DNA of 64,000 bases, taken from assembly GCA_022266195.1 (NCBI GenBank), contig WHVY01000003.1, positions 4,526,001 through 4,590,000 on the forward strand. Reading direction: 5' to 3'. Position 1 is the first letter of the stretch; the number at the start of each line of letters is the position of its first letter. The position numbers were made by a program, and so were the translations under genes. Below, piece after piece: positions 20,480-32,890 of this stretch. The stretch comes from Tetranychus cinnabarinus. Taxonomy: Eukaryota > Arthropoda > Arachnida > Trombidiformes > Tetranychidae. The notes beneath the pieces are model-generated. The model did no database searches, had not been told where the DNA came from, and was given only the letters and a program-made list of their open reading frames with translations.

Positions 20480-22066
20480 TCACATGGAACGGTATGGGCC
20501 TTTCATCCTTAAATACTGGATTACATGTGATGGGCCACCATTGACTATTTCAGCAGGTATCTCGGAGAGAGGACAATTCTCGATGCTCATGATTTGTAAG
20601 CTTGAGCAAAGAGCCAGGTCATAGGGTAAATTGTGTAAATTTCGATTATCATTAATATAAAGAGTCTCCAACTTTTCCAACGTACCGATTTCAACAGGAA
20701 TAGAAGTCAGATTGTTTTCTCCTACACTTAAATATTCAAGATTAAAAAGCCGTCCAATTGCTCTTGGTAACATTTGCAATTGATTACTTTGTAATATCAA
20801 TTTCCTTAATTCACGTAACGAGCCAATTTCATTGGGAAGCAATTCTAGTTTATTCTCTTCCAAATCCAAAACCTTGAGACTATTGAGACGTCCTATTGTC
20901 GAGGGTAATTTTTTAAGGGTATTATTACTCAATATGAGAACTTCAAGGTTTTCCAAACGTCCAATATCATCAGGTAAATTTGATAATTGATTAGTTCCTA
21001 GATTTAATTCAACCATATTTTCCCAGGTACCAATATCAAGAGGAAGTGCAGTCAATTGATTGTCTTTCATATTCAATTTTGTCAAATTTTTAGCTTTTGA
21101 AAAAATTCCATAAGGTATGCGATTGATTCTATTGTGCTCCATGTTGATCGAATCAACATTACAGAATTGAGATGGACCGCCAGCAGGATAAGAAGAAAAC
21201 TGATTCCGAGAAAGGGTTAGACTTGTCAATTTTGACAGACTAGACAACAGGCCATCAGGTAGAGACGACAGAGCATTATTTTCAATATTAAATTCTGTAA
21301 TTTGTATACAATTGCTAAGAGATTCTGGAATCGACTGCAGTCTGTTATATCTCAATTCTAATCTGGTTAAATTCACTAGAAAACCAATGGTGGCTGGAAT
21401 ATCGGCAAGCTCGTTATGTTGAACATCAAGGTTATTTAGCTGAGCGCAGTCACCAATTTCAGGTGGCAAACGTTCAAGGTGATTATTTGATGCATCTAGG
21501 GTTGCTAAATTAACCAAACGGCCAATGCCAGCAGGTAATTCTCTTATTTTGTTCTCCCGAAGACTCAAGATGGTTAAATTGGTTAAATTGGCGATTTCCT
21601 CAGCAACCACTTTTATCCTATTATATCGTAGATGCAAAATAGATAATGAAGTCAATTGATAAACAACTGGAGGAATCTCATTGAGTTTGTTGTGCCTCAA
21701 ATCAAGAACTTTGATCCGTTTTAAATCGACGAGGGAGTCGGGCAATCCAACCAAAATATTTTCATTAACAGCTAATTTCTCAAGGTTAACAAGACAACCA
21801 ATCTCGTGGGGTAAATTTGTCAATTTGTTCTGGTAAAGGTAAAGCTCAGTAAGGTGAGTTAATTCCTTGATGGACCCAGGTAGAGTTGTGATACTGCATT
21901 TTGTGAGATCGAGTCGCTTTGAGCCTTCCTCTTTGCATTGCTGTAATCTTTTCTCAGCATCTAAATGGTCAGCTTGCAAAGAGTGCTTCTTTTTACCTGC
22001 AGTTGGTTTAGCTTTACTCCCTCCAGGATGGGTAACAGTAACTTGTTTCACTGAAGCTGAATTCAT
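20480..22066 (-). CDS. SHOC2: Leucine-rich repeat protein SHOC2 (SUR-8)
   Basis: Single-exon frame of 528 aa (human SHOC2 is 582). In animals SHOC2 joins MRAS and PP1 catalytic subunit to dephosphorylate an inhibitory site on RAF, promoting ERK signalling. After a basic N-terminus (GGSKAKPTAGKKKHSL), about twenty 23-residue leucine-rich repeats run from residue ~45 to ~500, for example LTELYLYQNKLTNLPHEIG. The C-terminal signature SIENCPLSEIPAEIVNGGPS followed by HVIQYLRMKGPYRSM matches the SHOC2 family end. The shorter length comes from a shorter N-terminal tail. The region 20240-20479 is 3' flank. It is divergent from the tetraspanin gene; 22067-23149 is the shared upstream region with no other gene seen. 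Confidence 0.95.
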   Translation of the reverse strand: MNSASVKQVTVTHPGGSKAKPTAGKKKHSLQADHLDAEKRLQQCKEEGSKRLDLTKCSITTLPGSIKELTHLTELYLYQNKLTNLPHEIGCLVNLEKLAVNENILVGLPDSLVDLKRIKVLDLRHNKLNEIPPVVYQLTSLSILHLRYNRIKVVAEEIANLTNLTILSLRENKIRELPAGIGRLVNLATLDASNNHLERLPPEIGDCAQLNNLDVQHNELADIPATIGFLVNLTRLELRYNRLQSIPESLSNCIQITEFNIENNALSSLPDGLLSSLSKLTSLTLSRNQFSSYPAGGPSQFCNVDSINMEHNRINRIPYGIFSKAKNLTKLNMKDNQLTALPLDIGTWENMVELNLGTNQLSNLPDDIGRLENLEVLILSNNTLKKLPSTIGRLNSLKVLDLEENKLELLPNEIGSLRELRKLILQSNQLQMLPRAIGRLFNLEYLSVGENNLTSIPVEIGTLEKLETLYINDNRNLHNLPYDLALCSSLQIMSIENCPLSEIPAEIVNGGPSHVIQYLRMKGPYRSM

Positions 22067-23149
22067 TTTTGATCAGATTATCACTTGCAGGTTGTATCAG
22101 TTGAACACAGTTTAAAAAAAATCCTTAATAATATTAAAACACTGAATTAAATCACTAATTAAAACGTTTGCTATTAAACAAACAGAGATGAAGCAAATTT
22201 TTGTTGCTTCTTCGGAAAATGGTATCTTTAATGGTGATAGTGATGGCGGTAGATGGCGGTGTTGCTTACATTTTTCATTTTTATTATTTTTCTTACAATA
22301 TTTCTTCAAATACTTCTTGAGTTTATTGTTATTTGGAAAAAGTGAGTTAATTGTAATTAGTTGGTGATTTTATTTGGTCTTTCCACACAAATTGACATCA
22401 TGGCAATCGTCCAAACAAATTTAGCTATGACTTGGAGGTTTGTGATCCTGGTATAGTTGTGAAGGCTATACAATTTGTACGCATTCGTCAATTGCAATGT
22501 TTGTGTTTATACTGCAGATGATAATGATGAAAACATCGCACCTTGTCATGTTATAATGGTAATCAAGTGTGCGTAAATACTCCATATGCTATCAGTTTTG
22601 ACTGCTATTAGTTCAGTCAATTTTTTGTTCTATCTAAAGAAACAAAATTCTTTGTCTTTGGTAACCCTGTACAATCCAGTATTTACACTCCTAAACTCTT
22701 TTTTTTGCTGTTTTTGCTTCTCAACTTTAATGTTCTCTGGTATTACTTTCTTCATTTCACTTTTTCTTCTAATGATCTGCTTATGTTTCCCTATCATCAA
22801 ATGATAATCCTACTTGTTTCACTTCCTTTGATTACAACATCGAAATCTGTTCAGTCTTGGAATGGCCTAAATAAATGATATAAATCATCAAACCATATTT
22901 ACAACTTATAAATTACATTTTTACTATGTTCAACTCGAGTTGTTATTTGATTGAAACCATGGATCAAATTTATCCCATTGTTCACATTCAATAAATGCCG
23001 TCCTTTTCAACATTGGATTTTACTCAACTTTGCTTCCTCTCATCCATGTAATTAAGTTATACCGAAGATTATTTATTCTCTACAAGTTATTTATCCGTCC
23101 ATCATTTGTTTCAAAAAACCTTATATAAAAGTTGTTTTCGTTTTCCATT

Positions 23150-24330
23150 ATGGCCAACTATGGATACCTTTCTTCATCTCCAGCACATTATGCAGATCAC
23201 AATCAAATAAAACGATCAGCTTATGAATCAAATTGTTGTGGCTTATCTACATCTTTCATAGCTTTCATCCTCAGTGTCTTCAATTTCATCCTTTTTTTCA
23301 GTGGCTTGATAATTCTTGCTATTGTAATCCTTTATGAACACCCTCCATTTGAAGGTGAACAAGATCTTCATTTACCAGTCATCAGGTCTCTTCTCTCCAA
23401 AAGTCATCCATTGAATCTCATCCATTACAAGTTAATTCTTTGTGGTTTTCTTGTTTGCCTCATAGCAATCGTCAACATTTTTCTCAACTGTTATTACTCA
23501 ATTAAACGACGTGAGCAAGACGTTGAAAGTGTCGGAATCAACAATGATTTGGATGAAATTGCGTTAACCTCACACCATGATTTAACAACAAGGTATGCAT
23601 CAATTTTTTTTATACGACCGTCTAACAAACATTAAAAAATCACACTTATGCAGAAAATAATTACCAAGATCATTTTCCCTGCTTCACATCATTAACTTTC
23701 ATGTTTAATAGTCTGTTTACATTTTTATGTTAATACTTTTTAAACAAATTATCTAATCTTTATGCATAAACATTTTCTATTTATTTTTCTTCTCATCACA
23801 GGACTCCGGTGACATCCAGGAAAACTGATACATTCCCGTCATTTGCATTATGTTCTTTCATCTTTGCTCTGTTATTACTTTTTACCATTCAACTTTGCAT
23901 TAGCATATTTGCTCTTTTCTCTGTTTATGGAACTGGAAACGGTGAAGAAGGCTACACCCAAGAATTTAATCGATCAATTACAGAAAACCTTGGAGACGCC
24001 AGTAAAGTCGTTCGAGACCATCCTGATGTTTTCAGAATCCTTGAGAAAGAGTTTAAATGCTGTGGTTTGGGAAGCTTTGAAGATTACGATAAAGATAACC
24101 CTGTACCCGATTCGTGCTGTAAAACAGCCATTTCCGATTATCAATGCGGCAAAAGGCGTCATCCATCAAACATCTATTTTCAGGGATGCATTTCCAAGAT
24201 ATCTAAGGTAGCATCAGATCACACGCTTCTACTAGGCTCAGTTGCTTTCGGATTTTCATTAATTCAAATTTTTGGACTTGTCTTTTCCTGTTGCCTGTAT
24301 GTACAATTAGTTGCAAGTAAAACGAGTTGA
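23150..24330 (+). CDS. Tetraspanin-like protein with a long inner loop
   Basis: Predicted exons 23150-23592 and 23802-24330 give 323 aa. The start is the ATG at 23150; no ATG lies earlier in this frame. Four spans lie at residues ~35-61, 95-116, 161-190 and 287-314. The large extracellular loop carries CCG (234-236), PDSCC (250-254) and later Cys263 and Cys277, giving the six-cysteine pattern of tetraspanins, which organise membrane microdomains. The loop between spans 2 and 3 is normally only a few residues; here it is ~45, with an acidic stretch, and the intron falls inside it. The small outer loop is ~33 residues. The orthologous group is uncertain. Confidence 0.85.
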
Positions 24331-25105
24331 TGATTCTGCAATTGTTTCAAGTTATCGCTTAATGATGATCATCTGATGCTCAATAATCTTGGACTCAAAA
24401 CCCATATTTTTCTCGACTCCACTATAAATCTTCATATTCACTTTCTGCCTATTCATACCTCATACTTCGTAAAGTAGATATCAATGTTAATTATTCATTG
24501 AGTTGCCAATCTTGACGAAGTTAAATTAATCAATTTAAAAGACTTGGCATGGTAAAACACAAGAACACAAAAATATAAATCATGTTAATGTATCTAATGT
24601 ATCATAATTTTGTCGCTGTATTATTGTAAAAGTCCAAATAATGGATTGGTCTGATCAAGTTCAACTTTTAGCAAATTTGCAGTTTAAAAATGATAAATTT
24701 GCGCTTTCTAAAACTGTAACTTGTAAGCTTATCTTGCCTTAGTTGCATATTAATTGTATAAAATAAAAAACTTGAAATTTGATTAAAGCCAAAACATATT
24801 TTCTTGCATTTCACGTCATATTAATTTCAAACCCTAGTCATATTAAGTTAAACCATTACATTACGTAGATGACTTTTTCATAGTGTTGTGATTGAAATCA
24901 ATCGTTACAATTTGTTACAGTAAAGTCTTCAATTGAAATAGAACGTATTCTAGACAATGATCAGTGGATGAATATTTTTTGAAATTAATTATGTATTAAA
25001 TCTCTGGTTTCACCAGTTTTAAAAATATTGACTTGGGTCAATTTGACTTACTTAAACCTCCTATCCTTTTTCAACCTTTTTGTGTTTTCTTCATTCAAAT
25101 TCACA

Positions 25106-25162
25106 ATGGATTCACTCGTTTTTGGTATCAATGATTTGCCAGGAGTTAATACTAATGTTAAG
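25106..25162 (+). other. Possible orphan first exon (19 codons)
   Basis: An ATG opens MDSLVFGINDLPGVNTNVK and is followed directly by a good donor, GTGAGT. It ends in phase 0, which does not fit the IFT27-like frame downstream if joined at the nearest acceptor (…GACCAG at ~26471). It may be the start of a small gene whose later exons I cannot place, or chance. Nothing else was seen in 24331-26465. Confidence 0.25.
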
Positions 25163-26483
25163 GTGAGTTTCTTCTTTTCAGAAAATTTCATTCTTTTTTG
25201 AAACTGAATTCAAACTCTTTTTACCGTAATGAACATTTAAAAGTACAACTTTTCTAATGCAATTTGTTTCATTCGATTTTTTTGTAATGTCTGTTCTCAC
25301 GATTGATTTGGTTGTATTTGTCTGGGAAAGTGAAACCAAAGCAACTAACAAGTATTAATCATGTGCAAAATGAAAAATTGGTGAAATATTAATTCCAAAT
25401 TACAAACGTACATTCAAATCCTGAAACGTAAATTTAAAAATCAACTTTGAACAATATTTAAATGAATTGATGAAATAGAATACTAATTTATCTCTCTATA
25501 AATTAAAGACTCAATGAAATACAAAACCTGATATAGTCTAACATTAACAATTTTAGGTCAACCTTAGGTAATTTCAACTCTTTAATGGCCTGTAATTGTT
25601 GAAGTTTATTTTAATTCATTTGTTATTCAGTTTGCTGTCAATGTTAACAACTTAGCCTAAAATAAACGCTGAAATTACTTCAATTAGTTTCACGTTTTCT
25701 CATGGTTTTGAAATGATTGACAGAATGTTGTTTACATTAAATGAATGATTCTAAGCTTTAACTGATCCTTGTTTGTAACATCAATTAGTCAAACAATTTG
25801 CTACAATTACAAATGATGAACTTTTTTGCAGCAACACAACAAAAGGTTAACTAGCGAACAGCAGATTTTACTGATTCTGGTGAATCTTTTATTCTCTAAA
25901 CCCTATTTATATTTGATAATGATTGTAATGGAGTTATAATTTTCAAATTTTAATCCTCAAATTATCAACATTGGGTTAGTTTTTAAAGCAACCAACCAAT
26001 AATTTCAATATTCAAGTCAATATTCAACAAAAAGTCAAAACAGAAATGAGTAAGAAATCACTGAATGAAATGAAATTGTAAATTCTAAGTATATTAAAAC
26101 AAACATTCAAGTAATTAATTACGTAATTAACACTTGACGAGTCAGATGATTTGTTGCAGTGAATTATTATGAATGTAGACTCTCAATAGGCCGGTTTCAT
26201 TGCTGGTCTCCAGGTAACATAGTTGTGAATTGATTCTCATTCTAGGAAAAAGGTAAAGGTTGAGGTAAATTACATGATAATGATGGTAACCAATAGATTC
26301 TGGAGCATAACAATCGAAACAAACATTGAACTTGAGAAATAAAATTCGTTCTCATTGCAATCAATTTTCTTTATTCAAATGTGTAAATTAATTTCATCTT
26401 AATTTTACCCAATTCCACCAAACTTATCTAATCGAAATTTACTTGTGAAATATTTTATATTGTAAGTGACCAGAGCTTCAACC

Positions 26484-27086
26484 ATGAGCAATGTTTCTCG
26501 GTGTAAAGCAATTGTTGTTGGTGATAAAGCCATTGGTAAAACAGCGATTCTTAATTGTCTTCTTGGCTATCCAGTTCCTTTCAGTAAACGATACAACATG
26601 ACCAAAGGAGTCAACATTGTTTCAAAGTCGATTAAATTGGTTGAATCGCGAGAAGAATTGTGTTCAATTGATATTTACTTTTATGACTTTTCTGGTCGCT
26701 CCATTTATTCCGATCTGGTTCGATCTTTGTGGGCCAACAATGTTTCATTGGTTATAGGTGTGTTTGATGTGACTCGAGAAGAATCCTTTTACCATTTACA
26801 ATCAATCCTCTCTGATTATTTGAGAAAATTTGATAAACATTTAGACAATCCGTCAACATCAACTCACAACAACAACATTACCAATAAATTGGGTATCATT
26901 GGTGTCATTTTGGGCAATAAAACTGATTTAACTGAGCAAAGAGCAGTCGATGAGGAAGAAGCTCGCCAATGGGCCAAACATTTACGAATGAGATATTTTG
27001 ATGTGAGCGCCAAGGATAATATTGCAATTGAAGAATCGTTTAATCATTTGGTTAGAACCTGGTTTGATTCTAATCGTTCAAACTGA
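26484..27086 (+). CDS. Rab-like small GTPase, IFT27/RABL4-like
   Basis: 200 aa from the ATG at 26484. P-loop GDKAIGKT (13-20), DFSG switch II (68-71), NKTD base motif (145-148) and SAK (175-177) define a Ras-superfamily GTPase. The residue after DxxG is Arg, not the catalytic Gln, and the C-terminus (SNRSN) has no prenylation cysteine. Both are features of IFT27, a subunit of intraflagellar transport complex B that pairs with IFT25 in cilia. Other IFT27-like stretches are YNMTKGVNIVSKSI, FDVTREESF and VILGNKTDLTEQRAVDEEEA. A low-complexity insert (~120-135) is specific here. Another atypical Rab-like family is possible. The intergenic region 27087-28793 separates it from the convergent MGAT1 gene; no other gene was seen there. 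Confidence 0.65.
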   Translation: MSNVSRCKAIVVGDKAIGKTAILNCLLGYPVPFSKRYNMTKGVNIVSKSIKLVESREELCSIDIYFYDFSGRSIYSDLVRSLWANNVSLVIGVFDVTREESFYHLQSILSDYLRKFDKHLDNPSTSTHNNNITNKLGIIGVILGNKTDLTEQRAVDEEEARQWAKHLRMRYFDVSAKDNIAIEESFNHLVRTWFDSNRSN

Positions 27087-28793
27087 AGGTTATCAACTTC
27101 ACCCAACTATAACCATTGTCCATTATCATTACCAACTCATTGTATTGACCTTTAGTTATTTATGTCTATGAATTATAACTGTGTTCATCTATTTATTTAT
27201 CAACATTCAATTTTTCACTCACTTTTACTTTCAACACTTTGTCTTATGGTTATAACAATAATTTTGAATGATATCATGAAATTACTCGACTTCAATTAAA
27301 GCAGTTAACGTATTGGTAATTCAAATAATAAACTCTGGTAGTTGAATTGATTTGACTTTTAATGCTTTTAGGTTTCAATTTCATGACTACTCTTTAATAT
27401 TGAAACATCTTTCAGTGACTGGCAGCAATTTACATTGTTAGTTAAACGTTTAAATGAAAATGTCTTTCTAATCAAATATCTTTATTGAACAATTATCATT
27501 TTGATAATCATGATAAGTAAAATATTGTGACTAGGAATCATAAATTATTGCTATAATGCTCTATTTTTATAGTCAGAGATGAACCCTATCCTTACCTAAC
27601 CGTTATTTTACCTTCATTCAGGCTTTACCATTGTTATCATGACTTTTTGTATTCAATGGGCTTTATTATGTTGATTGAGGAAGCGATTGAGATTTACAAT
27701 AAGACTATGAAAGGTTATCCAAAAAATTAGATTATCTTTTATTATTTTTACTTTGCCAATCTGGTTGTTGCTCACTAAATTTATAATTTTTCCTTGTAAA
27801 ATAATTAACAAAACAAGCAAGTAAATTTAGTTTAAATATCAGTGGATTATACACATTTTTATATTGTTTATAGTTTTTATTTATCAATACCCAATCCGGT
27901 AAATCATCTGCTTTTGATTAGCTGACTGCTGGAACTTGAATCCAAACGGATAAAACCTTTAAAATTGTCGATAGTTATTTACATGGCTCTATAAGTTTTA
28001 GACTCTTTGCTAGACAACAGAGTGTCTTTCAGTCGAGCATAATTGGAATTTCTGTTTCATTTTTTTTAATTAATCCCCTGGTTGACCATGAATAAGACTA
28101 GATTTTGATGTGTATGTGGAGCATGTTTACAAAATAAAATGAATGGTGGTGATGAGTTACTCGTTTTGGTGATGATCAAGTAAAAAGGACAAACAGGCAA
28201 CTGTACACATCTCGCCTTCACTTGATTACACAAATTTTTAAAGGTATAATTTCACTGTCGAGTCAGTTATTAGTTAATGAATGTTGTTAGGCTGCAGGAA
28301 TTGACTATTAACCATTTTACATTATACATTGAGAAAAAGTAACAAATTTATCGGAATATTTGATGTTGATGATGCTTTATGATATTTTATGATGATTGAA
28401 ATAGGGTTGATCAGGTTGATGGAGTTGATTATAATGTGGTTTGACGAAGATGAGATTTCTTTTCCAAGAACAGGCTCCAGTTTGAGTAAAATTCAGCAAT
28501 ACTGTCATAACGAATGTTAATACAGCTTTACAAGCACCAAAGCTCACTCAAATCTTTCTTAATTGTAATGATATTTAAAAAAGTTCACTAATAATGGTTG
28601 GCTGTTATTTGCATTTAAACAAAAGAAACAAGTTCGAAAGCAAAGGCTCCAGCTTGGAAGATGCCATGAACTGCAGAAGATATTGTCCGAAATTTTATTG
28701 AAACAACAGTGTTTTGGCAGCGTCAGTATGATTTATTACCAAGTCATTTCGGAAATCAGGAATGTTGAATCAATAGCTATAATCATTAACTTG

Positions 28794-31083
28794 TTAGCTG
28801 GTATCATAACCTTTCCAATCAGGAGGAGGAGCAAGGTAAACTCGTCGGTTTCTAAACATGAATGGGACGACTCCACGGTAACCTGTTCTGGGGATACCAG
28901 ACTTAAAATCATCCATGAGTCTGAAAGCTTTGGCAATAGTCTTGAAGTTAACCTTTGAACGATAGGTTAAACGAACAGGTCCATTCCCATCTAATCGGCC
29001 ACTTGCTAAGTCCTGAACAGTAACTGAAGGACTTCCGTAAACTGTCTTAATAAACCAATCATCGTAATTATCTTTTAGTAGGTAAGTCAAATTGTATTTT
29101 GTGAAAGGCACGAATTGTTCATTTAGTTTGATGAATTTAAGATGTTTTTCGAAGAAAAGTCCATTGCTCACTCCAACTTTACCAAATGTCTTGGTTCGGG
29201 AAACTTCTGGTCTGATGCAAGCGCGTTCCTTTCTTTGAGCAGGTTGCCTTATCCAATCATCCCAAAATCTTTCAAGTGATTTAGATTTAGATGAGAAAAA
29301 AGATGATTAGTCAGACAAATAAGTTTAAGGTTAAAAAATGAACAGTTCATTTGGAATCATTGATCCAACTCATATAGTTATTAATCCTTAAAGGGTGAAT
29401 CTCATGTATTGTACTCGAAATGATTCTTAAAAAAGTACTTACGCTTTAGGCCATTTATCAGCAATCTCAAGCCAAACATTTTTTGTCATCATCCAGCCAA
29501 GGCCAGGAAAAAAATCTGATCTATATAATGTGTCAGCTGAATAGTAGTTACAGTATTCCAGTTAGTTTGGAAACATTGACAGAGAGAAATATCAGAAAAA
29601 ATTGAAACAAAATTAAAGTGAAATGAAAACAATCAATAAGGTGTGGATCGATTAATGTTTGGGTGAGGGAAAACTAATTTAATTGAATTTTTTACAACAA
29701 AAAGTGAGAATAAGACTTTTACAACGAACGAAAATAAAAGTTCAAGCAGCAAGTAATAAAGGTACTGATAATTATTGGATAATCGAGAGAAACCTTGATA
29801 AGAATGTCTATTTTGTCTCGATGGTTATTGGTTAGTGTTCACCGTTCCGTATCTCTGTCACTTTACAGTCATTTTTCATCTGTTGTTCATTTAAAATTTA
29901 TCATGAATTAAGGATCGATAAGGCTAAAAAATACAATTTTAGATTGTCTGATATTCTGTCTATGATCATAACTGATTGTGTGAAGGAAATATCACACATT
30001 GTAAAATGACAATTAGTGTTGGCAAAAAATAATGATCAACTTAACCTATCCTCTTTAATATCCTGGTGCATTGTTGTTTCTAGATATAATCAAACATACT
30101 GACACAAATGGATTCATCAAGAACAATAAGTTAGATAAACTAATTTTGATTATTACCTGAGTTATCAGCGATCAAGCCCTCTTTACCATTATCATTCCAG
30201 GCTGAAACGCACCATAAAGTGGGATCACTAACTAGGATTTGATAAGTTGCTCGAAAATATTCAAAAAAATCTGGAGCAATATCCAGATCATCTTCCACGA
30301 TAATAACAGTGTTGTAGTTGAAAACATTAAATGTCTGATTTAATGCCCAAGCATAATGGCGAGCGATTTTGTAATAGCCTTTAAATTTTTTCTCTTTCCC
30401 TACTAGAGGAATATCACTTAAATCTGGATGACGAATAAGGGTTATCTGATCACCGTAGCTTTGTAAAACTTTACGTGTAGGTTCATGGCCACAATCTTGA
30501 CTAACAATAATTGGAAAACTGGTAGCATCAGGACGATATTTGAGCAATTGGTCAAGATTGCGACGAACGGTGACACGGTTACAAGAAAATAAAAGTACAG
30601 CTATGGTATCATCATAACTATAGCTTTTAATCTCTTTACCGGTACCAGACAGTTTCCTCTTTAAGCTTCGTAAATTATTTATCAGGATTTTATTTGAATT
30701 GAGTTGTCCTTTGAGATCTTTTTCCAATTGCTCAACTTGATAGTTGACATCTTTCAATTTTATAATCTGTATATAATAGTGATCAAAGAGAGAAAGCAAA
30801 AAAGTAACAAATTAATCAACAGTAACAAAAAATAGTAGAAGAGTCGAAAAAAGTATTGCAAGATTCAATTAAATTGGAATCAGTTCAGTTGAAATAAGGG
30901 CCTGAATTACAAGCAAAAATTTACACATAATTATTAGAGCCATTATCAATAATTGTCAATAGTGGTATAGAAATAAATCAAGCTTACCTTTCCTGGTGGT
31001 TTGTGAACAAATAGGTAACACACTATGACAATCCAGCAAAGACATGAAATTGATCCTATTAAATAAAAAGTCTTCTTTCGCAT
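28794..31083 (-). CDS. MGAT1: Alpha-1,3-mannosyl-glycoprotein 2-beta-N-acetylglucosaminyltransferase (GnT-I)
   Basis: Predicted exons in transcription order 31083-30988, 30766-30157, 29536-29443 and 29268-28794 give 424 aa (human 445). The enzyme transfers GlcNAc from UDP-GlcNAc to Man5GlcNAc2 in the medial Golgi, the step that opens complex and hybrid N-glycan synthesis. Type II topology: a short basic N-terminus (MRKK), then a membrane anchor at ~6-26 and a stem coiled region. Catalytic-domain motifs include FPIIVSQDCGHEPTRKVLQS, FKGYYKIARHYAWALNQTF, the metal-binding EDDLDIAPDFFEYF, WCVSAWNDNGKE, LYRSDFFPGLGWMM, FWDDWIRQP and HLKFIKLNEQFVPFT. The C-terminus RVYLAPPPDWKGYD matches the family. 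Splice phases 0, 1 and 2 are consistent. Confidence 0.95.
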
Positions 31084-32685
31084 TGCAGCATAATTTTAGA
31101 AGACAATTAATTTAAGGACACAGCAAATAAATAGTTAGAGGATGAGAAATGGATCACAAAAACAATATGACAATAAATTTTAACTAAACTCATCCCAACC
31201 TAAACCATGAAGATGAATATCACCAGCAGTTTATCTCATTCAGCAGATGATCAAAAACTACAAAAATTATTCTCACAACTCTCTTTTTTTCTCCCTAAAA
31301 ATATCGTGAAATAGCATTAAAGCTAAAATCACAGCAAATTTAGTTAAAATAACTAACTCAAAAAAATCGCGCCTCACATGTTAACCAGCTTTTATTTATC
31401 ACAAGTTTCTGATTTTTTAATAATTTTAGTGAAAAATTTTTAAATCTCATTGGCTCCTCTCATGATTTTAATACAATTTGTTCATTACTAAAATATTTAA
31501 CTAGTAAGATATTCATAAAAATCTAAATAAGTCTAGATTCTAATGAACTGACTGTATATTCAACAGTAAAGTTGTGAACCACCCATCCTTCAATGCTTAA
31601 ATTGTTAATTGTTCAATCCTGTCATTTATGATGAGTATATAAAACAAGTTTTCCACCTGTTCGGAGTTATTGGAGCTTTTCCTCTATCTTATTCCAACTT
31701 GCATCTAAATGTGTTTCTCTAATGTTTTATCTAAATTTTCGTCGTTTATTCTGAAGTGTTTTATGCTTATGGATACACTTTTTAGCCATTATTCAGCTCT
31801 TCAAGCAAATGTTAGTCTATTTCAAGAAATACTGATGATTGACACATTTTATCTTTTCAGGTTGAATATTAAAATTGACTAGGAATCAATAGAAACCGGT
31901 GATCTAAATTTCATCTTGAAAGTTGTTCATTTTCATATGACTGGGCTGGAATGCTTGAACTGAATCGACTTGATTTCACAAAAGGAAAATGAAAGAACAC
32001 AATAAATTTATTGTGCCCTGTTCTCGGCCAGTATTCAAATCTTAAGTGTACTTTTCATCAAGCATTTTCAGCGATCACCCAACACTTAGATGTATTTAGT
32101 TACACCATTTTAAGCTACTATTGTTGACTAAATGAGCGAAAAACATGTTATTTAAAGAAGATATCAGAGCAATACAGCGTGACACTTGATTTTCAATGGT
32201 GCTATCATTATTGTTGAACAAGTTGTGTTCATCATTGTTACGATTGACAGTTTTTGTTTGATTTGTGTTTCTTTTTGTATTAACAAGCGTTCACTCTGTG
32301 TGTACACTTCACAGTCTTTTCAGTATTTTGTAAAAAATCAGAACCATGCCATGTCTCCCTATCCGGTACCTTTACTTTTGCGTAATCTATTAGTTAAGCT
32401 AATTGTTTACTCAAGTATCGTTAGTTCCATTGAAAAGATTAACACCAACAGTGATTATAAATCGAATCAGTAAATAGTCATTTTCTATTAGCTTAATAAT
32501 GAACAATTCAATTTATCTCGTCATGTAATTAACCGTTTTTTGCTATTTTTGCAACCCTAACTATCTGTATCCACCCTTTTCAATGATAACAATAGTGCAG
32601 AGACAATGATTTATTAAACCCTGATTTACTGAACAGTTTTGTAATAGTAATTTCGATGATAAAAAAATTGAAATTGAATAAGAAC

Positions 32686-32890
32686 TGGATCGAGCTGTGG
32701 TATTTAAGGATTCATTAGTACATTGATAAAACCAAAAAAACTCGAATCACGATCATCTCCTCATATTTATTTTACTAGTCGATTGTTGATTTCAAAACTC
32801 AAACTTGGAACTGCCATATTCAATGCTTGAACTTGAATTAAAACTTTGATTGAAGCCTTTTCTATTGAATCTTCTTCTCAGCACTGGTTA
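32686..32890. repeat. Partial copy of the 3' block of the lysine-rich family
   Basis: Parallels 44665-44880 in the same orientation and 19925-20135 in inverted orientation, for example the segment around CTGGATCGAGCTGTGGTAT and the stretch CATATTCAATG. It is more diverged than the other two copies, with several indels, so it is probably an older insertion or duplication. Confidence 0.8.

Noticed and set aside
23121..23149. TTATATAAAA as a TATA box for the tetraspanin gene
   Set aside because: It lies only ~25 bp before the chosen ATG, leaving no room for an untranslated leader, and AT-rich DNA makes such matches common.
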